This document shows positions 52,254 to 61,085 of a DNA stretch of 64,000 nucleotides, piece after piece. The translations under genes and the position numbers were made by a program. Below the pieces are notes generated by a model. It was not told the origin of the DNA. It saw only the letters and a list, made by a program, of their open reading frames with translations, and ran no database searches. This stretch comes from Nocardia suismassiliense (GTDB lineage: Bacteria; Actinomycetota; Actinomycetes; Mycobacteriales; Mycobacteriaceae). The stretch spans positions 6,918,881 to 6,982,880 of the forward strand of contig NZ_LT985361.1 in NCBI RefSeq assembly GCF_900269665.1, given 5' to 3'. The number at the start of each line of letters is the position of its first letter. Position 1 is the stretch's first letter.

Positions 52254-53192
52254 ATGACCTACAGCTACGATCCGGAACTCGCCGAGTCGGCCGCCCGGAG
52301 CCTCGGCGGGTCGTGGACCGACGCGACGGCGGCGCGGCAGCGGATCGCCGAAAAATTCGCCGGGCTGCCGAAACATCAACCGTCGGTCCCGCTCCGGGTG
52401 CAGGACCGTACGATCGCAGGACCGTCGGGCAACGACATTCCGGTCCGGCTCTTCGCGCCGCGCGATCGAACCAGCGATCTTGCGGCGCTGGTCTACTTCC
52501 ACGGCGGCGGCTACGTCATCAACGGGGTCATCGACGGTGACAACCACGCCAGCCGGGTCGCCGACGAGGTTGGCGCACTGGTGGTTTCGGTCGACTACCG
52601 GCTAGCCCCCGAGCATCCGTTTCCTGCCGCGCATGACGACTGTTACACGGCGCTGGAGTGGGTGGCGAAGAACACCGCCGAGCTCGGCGTCGACCCCGAG
52701 CGCATCGGCGTCGGCGGCGAAAGCGCGGGCGGCGGTCTCGCCGCCGCGGTCGCGCTGCGCGCACGCGACGAGCACGGTCCCGCGATCAGGTTCCTGTACC
52801 TGATTGTTCCCGAACTCGACGATCGCCTGCAGACCCACTCCGCCCGCACCTACACCGACACCCCGAACTGGAGCCGCACCATCGGACAGCAGAGCTGGTC
52901 CTACTATCTGGGCACCGGCGTCCCCGGCTCCCCGGACGTATCTGCCTATGCCGCGCCCGCCCGCGCCCACGACCTCACCAACATGCCACCCACCCACATT
53001 TCCGCAATGCAGTTCGACCCGCTCCGCGACGAAGACATCGACTTCGCCCAGCGACTCCTGCAAGCCGGAGTGAACACCGAACTACATTGCTACCCAGGCA
53101 CATTCCACGGCTCACATCTGACCGACGCGGCCATCTCCCGCCGCACACTCGCCGATGCCATGGCAGCGCTACGCCGCGGGCTGGTCGACTGA
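52254..53192 (+). CDS. HSL-family alpha/beta-hydrolase (carboxylesterase)
   Basis: A 312-aa esterase of the hormone-sensitive-lipase family. The oxyanion motif is YFHGGGYV, the nucleophile elbow GGESAGGGLAAA (catalytic Ser), and the acid and His are expected in FDPLRDED and FHGS. VSVDYRLAPEHPFPAAHDD is the hallmark of the family. The ATG at 52254 is used. It likely hydrolyses short-chain esters or lactones; the substrate is unknown. It stands alone in orientation. Confidence 0.9.
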   Translation: MTYSYDPELAESAARSLGGSWTDATAARQRIAEKFAGLPKHQPSVPLRVQDRTIAGPSGNDIPVRLFAPRDRTSDLAALVYFHGGGYVINGVIDGDNHASRVADEVGALVVSVDYRLAPEHPFPAAHDDCYTALEWVAKNTAELGVDPERIGVGGESAGGGLAAAVALRARDEHGPAIRFLYLIVPELDDRLQTHSARTYTDTPNWSRTIGQQSWSYYLGTGVPGSPDVSAYAAPARAHDLTNMPPTHISAMQFDPLRDEDIDFAQRLLQAGVNTELHCYPGTFHGSHLTDAAISRRTLADAMAALRRGLVD

Positions 53193-53580
53193 ACAGATCA
53201 GCTCTGCCGCTGCCGTTGCGCGACCCAGGTTGGTGGGGATGATGGCATGCGGAGGTTGGTCGGTCAGCGGCGCGGTTCGCGGCTCGTGTCGTGACCACGG
53301 ACGAAGTATGAGGAAATGCCACCGAATTGAGATTCTATGCCCGCCACGACGTGAGACAAACCGTAAGTGACAAGGGTCAGTCAGTTGGCGGTCCACCACA
53401 GATTTCGAGACCCTACAGTCGGATGAACGAGGCGGTCTCGGGGCGCGTGTCCTGCGTCAACCGATGACAGGCTGCGATGGTGAGTTCGGTTTCCGATCCG
53501 AAGACCTGCGAACGCACGCAAGTAGCCGAATATCGTGTGTTTAAAACCGCCACGATCCACTCAGCGGATACAGGCGGTGA
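53193..53580. other. Intergenic gap, nothing recognised
   Basis: These 388 bases separate the esterase from the end of the formyltransferase gene. I see no convincing gene, tRNA or strong hairpin. Confidence 0.5.
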
Positions 53581-54498
53581 TCAGGATAATCGCGTGCGCG
53601 GGACGAGGATGTCGGTGGCGGGTCCGGCGGGCTGGTCTGGGCGCTGGACTTGGCGCAGGATGATGCCGTCGGCATCGGGGCTCCAGCTGTGCCCGCACAC
53701 GACCGCGACGCCGCCGTCGGTGTGGGCGATGACCCGGCCCGGGGTGCCTCGGTGGGCGCGGGTGGGACGGACGGCGGTTTTGATGTAGAGCTTGCGGCCG
53801 TCCAGTAGACACCAGGCGTTGACGAACGGGTCGCTTTGCGCGCGGACGAGATCGAGAATTCTGGTGGTGGGTTGGGTCCAGTCGATGCGGGTGTCGGCTT
53901 CGGTGATGCGGTGGTAGAAGGACCCGCCGGCGCGCTGCGGGGTAGGTGTCGCGCCGGTGGCGACGCGTTCGAGGGCGGTGAGCAAGGCGTGTGGATATTC
54001 TTTCAGCAGTGCGGAATACACCGTGGTCGCGGTGTCGTGGGGTGCGATGGGGACGGTGACGGTGTGCACGACGGGTCCGGTGTCGAGGTCGCGTTCCATG
54101 ATGTGCACGGTCAGGCCGATGGCGGTTTCGCCGTTGCGGATCGACCAGTTGACCGAGCCGAATCCGGCGTAGTCGGGCAGCAGGGCATCGTGGATGTTGA
54201 GCGGGCACAACGAGGGGATGGCGAGCACGTCCTCGGGCACGCGGGTGCGCCAGTTGGCTGAGACCAGGACCTCGGGCGCGGCCGCGGTCAGTGCTCCGGC
54301 CACCCCGGGTGCGGTGGCCAGGTCGTCGGCGAACAGGGTCCGCAAACCGTGCCGGTGGGCGAGCGTGGCGACGTGGCCCTCGCCGAGTCCGCCGAATTCG
54401 GGGCGGTGGGTGACCACGGCGGCCACGTCGTGCTGGGCGGCCAATGGTCCGAGGACGGTGGCGCCGATTTCGCCGTAGCCGAGGAATGCGACTTTCAT
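53581..54498 (-). CDS. Formyltransferase-family protein (Fmt-like)
   Basis: A 305-aa N10-formyl-tetrahydrofolate-dependent formyltransferase. The N-terminal Rossmann domain starts MKVAFLGYGEIG. The catalytic set is present: Asn101 and His103 (LNIHDALLPDYAGFGSVNW) and Asp139 (DLDTGPV). A C-terminal Fmt-type barrel (about 215-300) follows. It is not the housekeeping Fmt by context, since it is coupled to two oxygenase genes, so the acceptor is probably an amine or amino acid made by them. The ATG at 54498 overlaps the upstream stop (ATGA). Last gene of the three. Confidence 0.85.
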   Translation of the reverse strand: MKVAFLGYGEIGATVLGPLAAQHDVAAVVTHRPEFGGLGEGHVATLAHRHGLRTLFADDLATAPGVAGALTAAAPEVLVSANWRTRVPEDVLAIPSLCPLNIHDALLPDYAGFGSVNWSIRNGETAIGLTVHIMERDLDTGPVVHTVTVPIAPHDTATTVYSALLKEYPHALLTALERVATGATPTPQRAGGSFYHRITEADTRIDWTQPTTRILDLVRAQSDPFVNAWCLLDGRKLYIKTAVRPTRAHRGTPGRVIAHTDGGVAVVCGHSWSPDADGIILRQVQRPDQPAGPATDILVPRTRLS

Positions 54499-55226
54499 GG
54501 CGCCGCCCATAACGTGTCCATGGTTTCGTGGCTGTGGATTTTGGTGAGATCTCGGTGGGCCGCGTAGGCCATGTTGAGGATCAGTCGCCGCCCTCTCGAC
54601 AGCGGATAGACGCGGTGCAGAGAGGTGTCGGTGCGCATCAGGTAGAGGTCGCCGGGGCGCAACTCCGCGGACAGGATCGGCCGACCGATGAACTGGCGAT
54701 GCAGGCGTGGACTTTCCTTGTCCCACACGGTGTTCGGTACGTATTGCACGAATCCGCCGTCCTCCGCGGGCGGACAGTCCAAGACCCAGACGAGGGCGAA
54801 ACTGTAGTCGTCCCAATGCCATCCGTGGGTGTCGCCGGATTCGGTCAGCTCCGTGATCACGAATTGCTCGGGCTCGTAGGGACAGCGCAGCACCGGTTCG
54901 CCGGCGATCACGGCCAGGGCCTGACGCAGGTCCTCGGACTCGTAGAGAGCGGGAATCACGGTGCCGTGTCGATGGATTTCGCCGCGGCGTGCGTTGCGCA
55001 TGCGGCGTGGTGTGTGCCCGGTTTCGGCGAAACGGAGTTCGCGACGGGTTCCGTGCGAGGTGATCAGCGCTTCGGCTTCCGCGCGGACGGCCGCTTTCAC
55101 GGTCTCGGGTGCCAGGAAACCAGTTGTGGTGAAACCGGATTCACGGAACTCGCGACCGGCGCGAGCAAGCTCCGCGGTGTCGGCGAGCTGTTCGGTCAGC
55201 GCGGTCAGCAATGCGGTCGTGTTCAT
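54495..55226 (-). CDS. BesD/HalD-family Fe(II)/2OG enzyme, predicted amino-acid hydroxylase
   Basis: A 243-aa protein of the family whose best-known members chlorinate free lysine (BesD). Iron ligands are H137-W-D139 and distal H204 (SLHRVYP), with Arg211-214 for 2OG. Halogenases of this family have Gly in place of Asp139, so this member should hydroxylate or desaturate. Glu120 and His134, remembered as lysine contacts in BesD, are present at the same numbers, as is Asp140. Both its ends overlap neighbours by ATGA. Substrate is predicted to be lysine or a similar basic amino acid; this is inference. Confidence 0.8.
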   Translation of the reverse strand: MNTTALLTALTEQLADTAELARAGREFRESGFTTTGFLAPETVKAAVRAEAEALITSHGTRRELRFAETGHTPRRMRNARRGEIHRHGTVIPALYESEDLRQALAVIAGEPVLRCPYEPEQFVITELTESGDTHGWHWDDYSFALVWVLDCPPAEDGGFVQYVPNTVWDKESPRLHRQFIGRPILSAELRPGDLYLMRTDTSLHRVYPLSRGRRLILNMAYAAHRDLTKIHSHETMDTLWAAP

Positions 55227-56176
55227 GACACCGCCCGGTACCAGCGCTCGACCACATTCGGATGGGACCGCAGCCAGCCTGCCAGCGCCAGTTCGCCATA
55301 GGCCGACGGCGAGTCCTCGGGAGCCGCGGTGGCCAACCCTGGCAGTTTCATCGGCTCGACCACCGCGTCCAATCGTGGTGCGAGGAAGAATGCCGCACTG
55401 TAGCGGTCTCGGCCGCCAGGCGGGCTGATCACGCGGTGTGGCGCGGCCCGTAGATAGCCGTTGGTGGCCCGCTCCAACATCTCGCCGATGGTGACCACGA
55501 ATTCGCCTGGGCGCGGCGGCACGTCCAGCCATCGTTGGTCCCGGGCGCGAGCCTGAAGTCCACCGATGTCGTCGTGCTGCAGCATGCCGAGGTACCCGTA
55601 ATCGCGATGCGCGCCGATGCCCTGCCGGGTTTGGTTCTCCGCACTTCCCGGGTAGTGCAGCAACTTCAGGTACACCGCCGCCTGGTCGTCGAACCATCGA
55701 TCTAGCCAGCTCGATGCTTGCCCAAGACTGGCGGCCAGCATGCGCAGCACTCGCACGCCGACCGCCTGCAAATTCTCCTGCCACGCCAGCACCGCGGGCC
55801 GCAACTCCGGCAGGACGGTCGGCCACTGATTCGGCCCGATCAAACGCAGATACCGTGGATCGCCGGGCCTCAGCTCGAGCGCCGGTCGTTCCGGGCCGAT
55901 ATCGAACTGCTCCCGCCAGTCGGGCCGACCGTGGGTGTGCTCCCCGCCCACCCGCGAATAACCGCGAAAATGCGGCGATTTCACGTTCTCCACCTCGAGC
56001 AGACACTCCTGCGGCAGTGCGAACAGCCGCCGAGTAACCGCCAGGATATCGTCGGTGATCGCCTGTGGGACAGCGTGGCCGCTCACCCGGAAACACCCGG
56101 TCTCGCGCGCTGCAGCCAGCAGGTCGCGCCGCGCGCCCGGGTCGTCCCGGGAAAGGTCCACCGTCGCGACATCCAT
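55223..56176 (-). CDS. Isopenicillin-N-synthase-type Fe(II)/2OG oxygenase
   Basis: A 317-aa non-haem iron oxygenase of the IPNS/DOXC group. It carries the DIOX_N-like start (VDLSRDDPGARRDLLAAARETGCFRVSGH), iron ligands H190-R-D192 and H247, and the 2OG-binding R258-x-S260 (DRYS). The ATG at 56176 has GGAGG at ideal distance; the open extension to 56344 has no family sequence. It is the first gene of the three-gene unit and overlaps the BesD-like gene by ATGA. Substrate unknown. Confidence 0.87.
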   Translation of the reverse strand: MDVATVDLSRDDPGARRDLLAAARETGCFRVSGHAVPQAITDDILAVTRRLFALPQECLLEVENVKSPHFRGYSRVGGEHTHGRPDWREQFDIGPERPALELRPGDPRYLRLIGPNQWPTVLPELRPAVLAWQENLQAVGVRVLRMLAASLGQASSWLDRWFDDQAAVYLKLLHYPGSAENQTRQGIGAHRDYGYLGMLQHDDIGGLQARARDQRWLDVPPRPGEFVVTIGEMLERATNGYLRAAPHRVISPPGGRDRYSAAFFLAPRLDAVVEPMKLPGLATAAPEDSPSAYGELALAGWLRSHPNVVERWYRAVS

Positions 56177-56448
56177 ACCGAAATCCTCCGAGCCCCCCGA
56201 AGACGGGCGAGAAGCCCACCACACCAACGGTTTTCCTGGACGGCACTGTCCGCGCGGTTGACCCGCAGGCCACCATTGTGGCTGGCGAGACCTTCGCCCC
56301 GCTGGGAGATCACCGAAGTTCGCGGCCCAGCAGCACCGATCCATCCCACGGGCAGCCCCGATGGATCAGCAGTGGCGAAGTGGAGTTCCTGCTCGAGGTC
56401 CGAACAACGGTTCTCGCGCCTACGGCGAGGGATTCCGTCCTCGTAGCC

Positions 56449-57477
56449 TCAGGGCGCGGCAGTCGAGCGGTGGTTGCGGGCGAATTGTCCTGCGGACATG
56501 CCGCGCCAGCGGCGGAATGCGTGCTGGAAGCTGGCTGGTTCGGCGTAGCCGAGGCGGCAGCTGGTTTCGCCGACGCTGAGCCCGGCGCGCAGGAGGTCCT
56601 CGGCGAGGCGTTGGCGGGTGTCGTCCAGCAGGGTGCGGAAGTTGGTGCCTTCGGTGGCGAGTTTGCGATTCAAAGTGCGCACGCTCAGCTCGAAATGGTG
56701 GGCGGTGGCGCTAACTGTGGGCAAGTTGTCGGGGCTGTCCAGCATGTAGGCGTGGACTTGGGTGGCGAGGCTGGGCTGTGGTTTGCGGCGGTCGAGCAGA
56801 CCGCGCGCCTGCTGTTCGTACCAGCGAACGGTGTTCTCATTGGCGCGCGGTAGGGACGGGTCGAGCAGTTCGCGCTCCACTGTGATCGCTGTTTGAGGGG
56901 CATCGAAAGTGGCTGGGACTCCGAGGATCTCGTCATACTTTCCGCTGCCGGCCGGGCGTGGATAGGCGAATTGTCCGCTCTTGTAACGAAATTCGGGAAG
57001 GATATCCCGAGCGGTCAGCAGGCTCGCGGCGACGGTGCGTTCGGTGAAGAATGTGCGGACCTGTTCGGGAACACCGGTGGCGTCGAGGTGAAATCGGGCG
57101 GTGGTGTCGTCTTCATCGAAACTCACCCGGCAAAACGAGTGTGTGAGCGCGAAATAGCGGAGACCGAGTTGCACGGCGTCCCGCATGGTAGCGCTGTTGG
57201 CCATTGCCAGACCCCAGCTTCCGTAGGTGGTGATGCGGTAGCGGGAACCCGTGATCAATCCCAGACCTGGGGCATAACATGTCGATAGCAGGTTGCTCGC
57301 CACGGCGATCTCCTGCCAGGCGTCGATCTCGGCGGTCGGCTCACGCAGTTGATGCTCGGTCAGCCCGGTGTCGCGCAGCATGGCCTCGATGGGCACGCCG
57401 TATTCGATCCCGACGTCGATGATGATCGCCGCTCCAGCCGCAGAGCGGCGGGGTGTCACAGACAGCGTCGTCCGCAT
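56449..57477 (-). CDS. AraC-family regulator with an OruR-type ligand domain
   Basis: A 342-aa regulator: N-terminal arabinose-binding-like domain (about 25-215) found in OruR/ornithine-utilisation-type regulators, and a C-terminal AraC HTH pair (about 245-335; VSATAHHFELSVRTLNRKLATEGTNFRTLLDDTRQRLAEDLL and SVGETSCRLGYAEPASFQHAFRRWRGMSAGQF). It lies just upstream of the oxygenase-formyltransferase unit on the same strand (272-bp gap) and may control it. Similar regulators respond to amino acids or fatty acids. Confidence 0.85.
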   Translation of the reverse strand: MRTTLSVTPRRSAAGAAIIIDVGIEYGVPIEAMLRDTGLTEHQLREPTAEIDAWQEIAVASNLLSTCYAPGLGLITGSRYRITTYGSWGLAMANSATMRDAVQLGLRYFALTHSFCRVSFDEDDTTARFHLDATGVPEQVRTFFTERTVAASLLTARDILPEFRYKSGQFAYPRPAGSGKYDEILGVPATFDAPQTAITVERELLDPSLPRANENTVRWYEQQARGLLDRRKPQPSLATQVHAYMLDSPDNLPTVSATAHHFELSVRTLNRKLATEGTNFRTLLDDTRQRLAEDLLRAGLSVGETSCRLGYAEPASFQHAFRRWRGMSAGQFARNHRSTAAP

Positions 57478-57694
57478 GCGTGGCCTCCTGATGCTTGCCG
57501 ACAGACGGCTGAAAATATCATCTTTTCGGCCGTGGGGACCATCGATTTCCCGCGCGCGGCCTGATTGGCTGGGTCACGACATCGACGTCGAGTCGGCGCG
57601 GACGAACCTTGCGGTTGATCCGGGACGACATGTAACAGAGGAGCCGATCATCAGCGTCAGCATTGAGTGCCCCGGGGGTCGCGGGCGTAAGGGC

Positions 57695-59041
57695 TTGCGG
57701 GTCGTGAGTGTGTTGGTCGCCGTCTCGGCGAGCGTTGTCGCGCCGGTGGCGGTGGCTGCGCCGCCGACCGGCTCTTCGTCGCAGTCCGCGACCGGGGCGA
57801 GTAAGTTCGCCGGTCCGTTCAATTTCAATGTGGGCACTGTGCCCTGGCTGGTCGACACCGGCGACATCAACCGCGACGGACGCCCCGATATCGTCACGGC
57901 GAACGCGATGGCGGCGACCCTCGGCGGGTTCAGCGTGCCCGGCTTCCCGGGGGTTTCGGTACTGCTGAACACCACGGCCAACGGTGGGGGCGAGCCGACT
58001 TTCGCGCCGGCTTCCGGCCATAACGCTGGGCTCGCTCCGACGGGTGTGGATGTGGTGGACCTCGACAGCGACGGCGCCCCGGAGATCTTGGCGGCCAACA
58101 TCGCCGATGTCGGCTCCAACGGAATCTCGGTGCTGCACAACACCACCCCTGCGGGTGCGGCCGTGGCCAGCTTCGCTGACCCGATCAATTTCCCCACTGG
58201 CGCACTGCCGACGCTGGTGCGTGCCGCCGATGTGAATTCCGACGGCAAGCTCGACATGGTCAGCGCCGACTTCGGGTTTCCGGCGACCCCCGGTATCAGC
58301 GTGTTGCTCAACACCACCGCTGCCGGTGGGCCACTGTCGTTTTCGGCTCCGACCTACATCCTCGGCGGTCTCGCCGCGGAGGGGCTGACCGTCGGCGATA
58401 TCAACAATGACGGTCGGATCGACCTGCTGGCCGCCAACACCGGATCGAGCAATGTCTCGGTGCTGGTCAACACCACCCCGCCGGGTGCTACCGCGCCGAG
58501 TTTCAATCTCACCGAGGAATGGGTCATCACCACGACGGGCATCGAACTGGCCGACGTCAACTCCGACGGCAAACCCGACCTGATCTCCGCCCGGACGACG
58601 GGCGGTATCTCGGTGCGGCTCAACAACACCGCCCCCGGTGCGCCGGTCGCCGAATTCGGCGCTGATGCCGGTGCGGATCTGATCGGGGAGGTGACCCAGG
58701 CGCGTAACACGATGGGACTCGTGTGCGAGGGAGTGGTCGCCGCCGACTTCGACGGCGACGGTGTACTGGATATCGCAGCCAACAACGACTTCCCGCTGCC
58801 CGGATATGACGTCGCGGTGTTCGGCAACCGCACAGCCAAGGGCGCGTCGCAATTGTCGCTGGTCGGCCCGGAGGGGTATCGGGCCTCCGACTGGCTGATC
58901 GGCACCAATTCCATTGTCAGCGCGGACTTCAACGGCGACGGTAGGCCGGATCTGGTCACCGGCAACGTCCCGAGCCTGTCGGTCGGTAATGTCGCAGTGG
59001 TTCCCGGCGGTGTGTCGGTACTGATCAACACATATCCGTGA
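57695..59041 (+). CDS. Secreted seven-repeat FG-GAP/VCBS protein
   Basis: A secreted beta-propeller protein of about 448 aa. A hydrophobic signal (VSVLVAVSASVVAPVAVAA) is followed by seven repeats with the calcium-binding D-x-[ND]-x-DG-x-x-D core: INRDGRPD, LDSDGAPE, VNSDGKLD, INNDGRID, VNSDGKPD, FDGDGVLD and FNGDGRPD. Each blade ends in VSVLLNTT-like strands. The start is uncertain: TTG 57695 is given, GTG 57704 is possible, and a GAGGAG at 57638 precedes only ATC codons, though the frame there would give a basic n-region. No catalytic domain. Confidence 0.8.
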   Translation: MRVVSVLVAVSASVVAPVAVAAPPTGSSSQSATGASKFAGPFNFNVGTVPWLVDTGDINRDGRPDIVTANAMAATLGGFSVPGFPGVSVLLNTTANGGGEPTFAPASGHNAGLAPTGVDVVDLDSDGAPEILAANIADVGSNGISVLHNTTPAGAAVASFADPINFPTGALPTLVRAADVNSDGKLDMVSADFGFPATPGISVLLNTTAAGGPLSFSAPTYILGGLAAEGLTVGDINNDGRIDLLAANTGSSNVSVLVNTTPPGATAPSFNLTEEWVITTTGIELADVNSDGKPDLISARTTGGISVRLNNTAPGAPVAEFGADAGADLIGEVTQARNTMGLVCEGVVAADFDGDGVLDIAANNDFPLPGYDVAVFGNRTAKGASQLSLVGPEGYRASDWLIGTNSIVSADFNGDGRPDLVTGNVPSLSVGNVAVVPGGVSVLINTYP

Positions 59042-59042
59042 C

Positions 59043-59307
59043 ATGGGCTTACGTCTGCCCCGCTCGGTGGCAAAGTTCAACAAGCGCTTCACCAATCGCG
59101 TGCAAGGCAAGTGGGCGTGGCTGATTCCGCGACAGTGACCGGGTGCACAACATCCTCGCTGCGGGCACGGCCTCGGTGCAACGGCTGGGCCGAACCCGAA
59201 AGCCGGCCGAGCCCAAGGTGATCCAGACTCGCGCCGCCGACCTGCCGTTTCCGCTGCGTGCCGTGGCGGCCGGCATCGACCACGTCTTCATCGCCGACCT
59301 GCGATAA
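59043..59307 (+). pseudogene. Broken F420/deazaflavin-type nitroreductase gene (Ddn family)
   Basis: The first frame gives MGLRLPRSVAKFNKRFTNRVQ and ends after WLIPRQ at a TGA (59136). A shifted frame continues DRVHNILAAGTASVQRLGRTRK up to HVFIADLR and TAA at 59305. These are the two ends of a deazaflavin-dependent nitroreductase (PNPOx-like, about 140 aa) with the middle, including the F420-binding strands, deleted. It begins two bases after the FG-GAP gene and separates the two paralogues. Confidence 0.75.
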
Positions 59308-59386
59308 CCCCTGTGGAGAAACACATGACTCGGACTATGGCGTCGGAAATATTGTTATCAGCGGAAATGCGATAAGGAGGTCGGCG

Positions 59387-60688
59387 TTGAGTCGATCAGG
59401 TTCGAAAGCGGCGTTGCGCACGGCGGTCACCGCTACGGCGGTCTGGAGTGTGTGCGCACTCGGCGCGGTGGGCGCAGGTCCGGCCGGGGCAATCGGATTC
59501 ACCCCAGCCGCCTTCTTCAACACCGCATCCGGTGTGCTGTGGGACGTGCAGACCGCGGACTTCAACCGAGATGGCCGCCCCGACATCTTGCCCGCCGATG
59601 CGCTGCAATTCGGTTGGGGCGGAGTCTCGATTCTGACCAACCAGACGACGCCCGGCAGCTTCGAGCCACATTTCAGTGTCCCGACCCAGCTCGCCTCCGG
59701 CCCGGTTACCACCGGGGCAGCGGCAGCGGACTTCAACGGCGACGGAAAGATCGACGTAGCGAGCAGCAACACCATGACCATCAACACCGGTGGTGTGTCA
59801 GTCTTTCTCAACCGCACCGAAGACGGTGCACCGCAGCCAGATTTCACCTCAGCCCACTCGTTCCCGGCAGGATTGGGAGCGACTCAGATCGAAGCGGGTG
59901 ACCTCAACGGCGACGGGAAATCAGACCTGTTGATCGGCAACTTTCTCAACGTCGTGTCCGCGAACGTGCAGGTGCTGATGAACACCACACACGAGGGCGC
60001 GCCAGAGGTCTTCTTCAGCGGGCCGTTCTCCTTCGACGGCGGATTCGTCGCTGAAGGATTGAAGATCGCTGACCTCAATGCCGACGGCCGCAACGACGTC
60101 GTTGTCGGACAGACGTTCTCCAGCCAGGTCACAGTCCTGATCAACGAGGCCGCACCCGGGGCCCCGGCGCCAGTATTGCGTACCCACCAATTCGTCGTAC
60201 CGACCGCGAACAGCATCGGCATCGCCGACTACAACGGCGACAGCAAACCAGATATCGCCGCGGCCATCTCCCTCGGCACACCGCTGGCCGGGATCACAGT
60301 GCTCGACAACCGCACCCCCACCGGCTCGATGACACCGATCTTCCCCGATTCTCTTTCGATCGCACCAGTATTCGGCACCGGCCTAGTCCCCGAATACGTC
60401 GCCACCGCCGACTTCGACGGTGACGGCCGCCCAGACATCGCCACCGCCAATGACGGAGCACTGAAAGGGCTGCCCGGCGGAATCTCGTTGCTACTCAACC
60501 GGACCACACCGCGCGAGCCGATCACCTTCGCACCTGATCAGCCAATGGCCGCAGGCACCTTCGTCAACGCCATCGCCACCGACGATTTCAACAGTGACGG
60601 CAAACCGGACTTGGTGACCGGGCATATCGGCACGATCCTAGGAGTCGACGGAGTAGCCGTGCTTCTCAACATCGGCAGCAGTGCCTAA
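59387..60688 (+). CDS. Secreted seven-repeat FG-GAP/VCBS protein, paralogue
   Basis: A 433-aa exported protein. The start is a TTG at 59387 with AAGGAGG seven bases before. Signal sequence SKAALRTAVTATAVWSVCALGAVGAGPAGA. Seven repeats follow: FNRDGRPD, FNGDGKID, LNGDGKSD, LNADGRND, YNGDSKPD, FDGDGRPD and FNSDGKPD, as in the protein at 57695. The fifth has Ser for Gly. Both proteins have the size of a complete seven-bladed propeller and no other domain, so a binding role outside the cell is likely. Confidence 0.85.
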   Translation: MSRSGSKAALRTAVTATAVWSVCALGAVGAGPAGAIGFTPAAFFNTASGVLWDVQTADFNRDGRPDILPADALQFGWGGVSILTNQTTPGSFEPHFSVPTQLASGPVTTGAAAADFNGDGKIDVASSNTMTINTGGVSVFLNRTEDGAPQPDFTSAHSFPAGLGATQIEAGDLNGDGKSDLLIGNFLNVVSANVQVLMNTTHEGAPEVFFSGPFSFDGGFVAEGLKIADLNADGRNDVVVGQTFSSQVTVLINEAAPGAPAPVLRTHQFVVPTANSIGIADYNGDSKPDIAAAISLGTPLAGITVLDNRTPTGSMTPIFPDSLSIAPVFGTGLVPEYVATADFDGDGRPDIATANDGALKGLPGGISLLLNRTTPREPITFAPDQPMAAGTFVNAIATDDFNSDGKPDLVTGHIGTILGVDGVAVLLNIGSSA

Positions 60689-60821
60689 CGCGAATCCTCG
60701 CAGGGGCAACGGTGTTCGCGCAACCTCACCAGAACGAGCGGTTATCTCGGTCTGTGCGGTGTCGGTCCAACGCACTGTATTGCAGCTGGTCGCGCGTTGG
60801 ACAGTCCTCCAGATTGCTTCT

Positions 60822-60867
60822 ATGACGGCGGCGATGTCGAATCATCTCGATATCGGCGGAAATCTGC
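60822..60867. repeat. Left copy of a 46-bp imperfect direct repeat
   Basis: This 46-bp stretch (ATGACGGCGGCGATGTCGAA at its start, GCGGAAATCTGC at its end) matches 63954-63999 at 40 of 46 positions in the same orientation. The pair brackets the 3.1-kb segment with the tRNA-Arg relic, hydrolase, lipoprotein and AraC genes. No gene is seen between 60689 and 60942. Confidence 0.7.
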
Positions 60868-60942
60868 AGTCCACGACGGGTAGGCGTTTGTGTGGATGCT
60901 GTTCGAACCGCCCTGGGGGAACCAGCCCGCACCGCGGGCAAC

Positions 60943-61014
60943 GCGTTCGTGGCTCAACGGATAGAGCACCTGGTTACGAGCCAAGGGGTTGGAGGTTCGA
61001 ATCCTCCCGGCGCA
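60943..61014 (+). pseudogene. tRNA-Arg (ACG) pseudogene
   Basis: D-arm GCTC/GAGC, anticodon loop TTACGAG (ACG) and T-arm GGAGG-TTCGAAT-CCTCC are good. The 5' acceptor strand is GCGTTCG but the 3' strand reads CGG-CGC, one base short of pairing, and the anticodon stem CCTGG/CCAAG has a C-A mismatch. It therefore looks like a decayed tRNA-Arg or the leftover half of an attachment site. Confidence 0.6.
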
Positions 61015-61085
61015 CCGAGTTGCCGCCCCGCAGCCGGGTCTGCAGCATTCCAGACGATCTGCTGGAATTGATAGGGCGTTAGAGG

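Noticed and set aside
54495..55226. Calling the BesD homologue a halogenase
   Set aside because: Position 139 is Asp, which fills the coordination site that must be free for chloride.
60681..61082. 133-codon plus-strand frame after the second FG-GAP gene
   Set aside because: It runs through the tRNA-Arg relic and has no ribosome site or domain.
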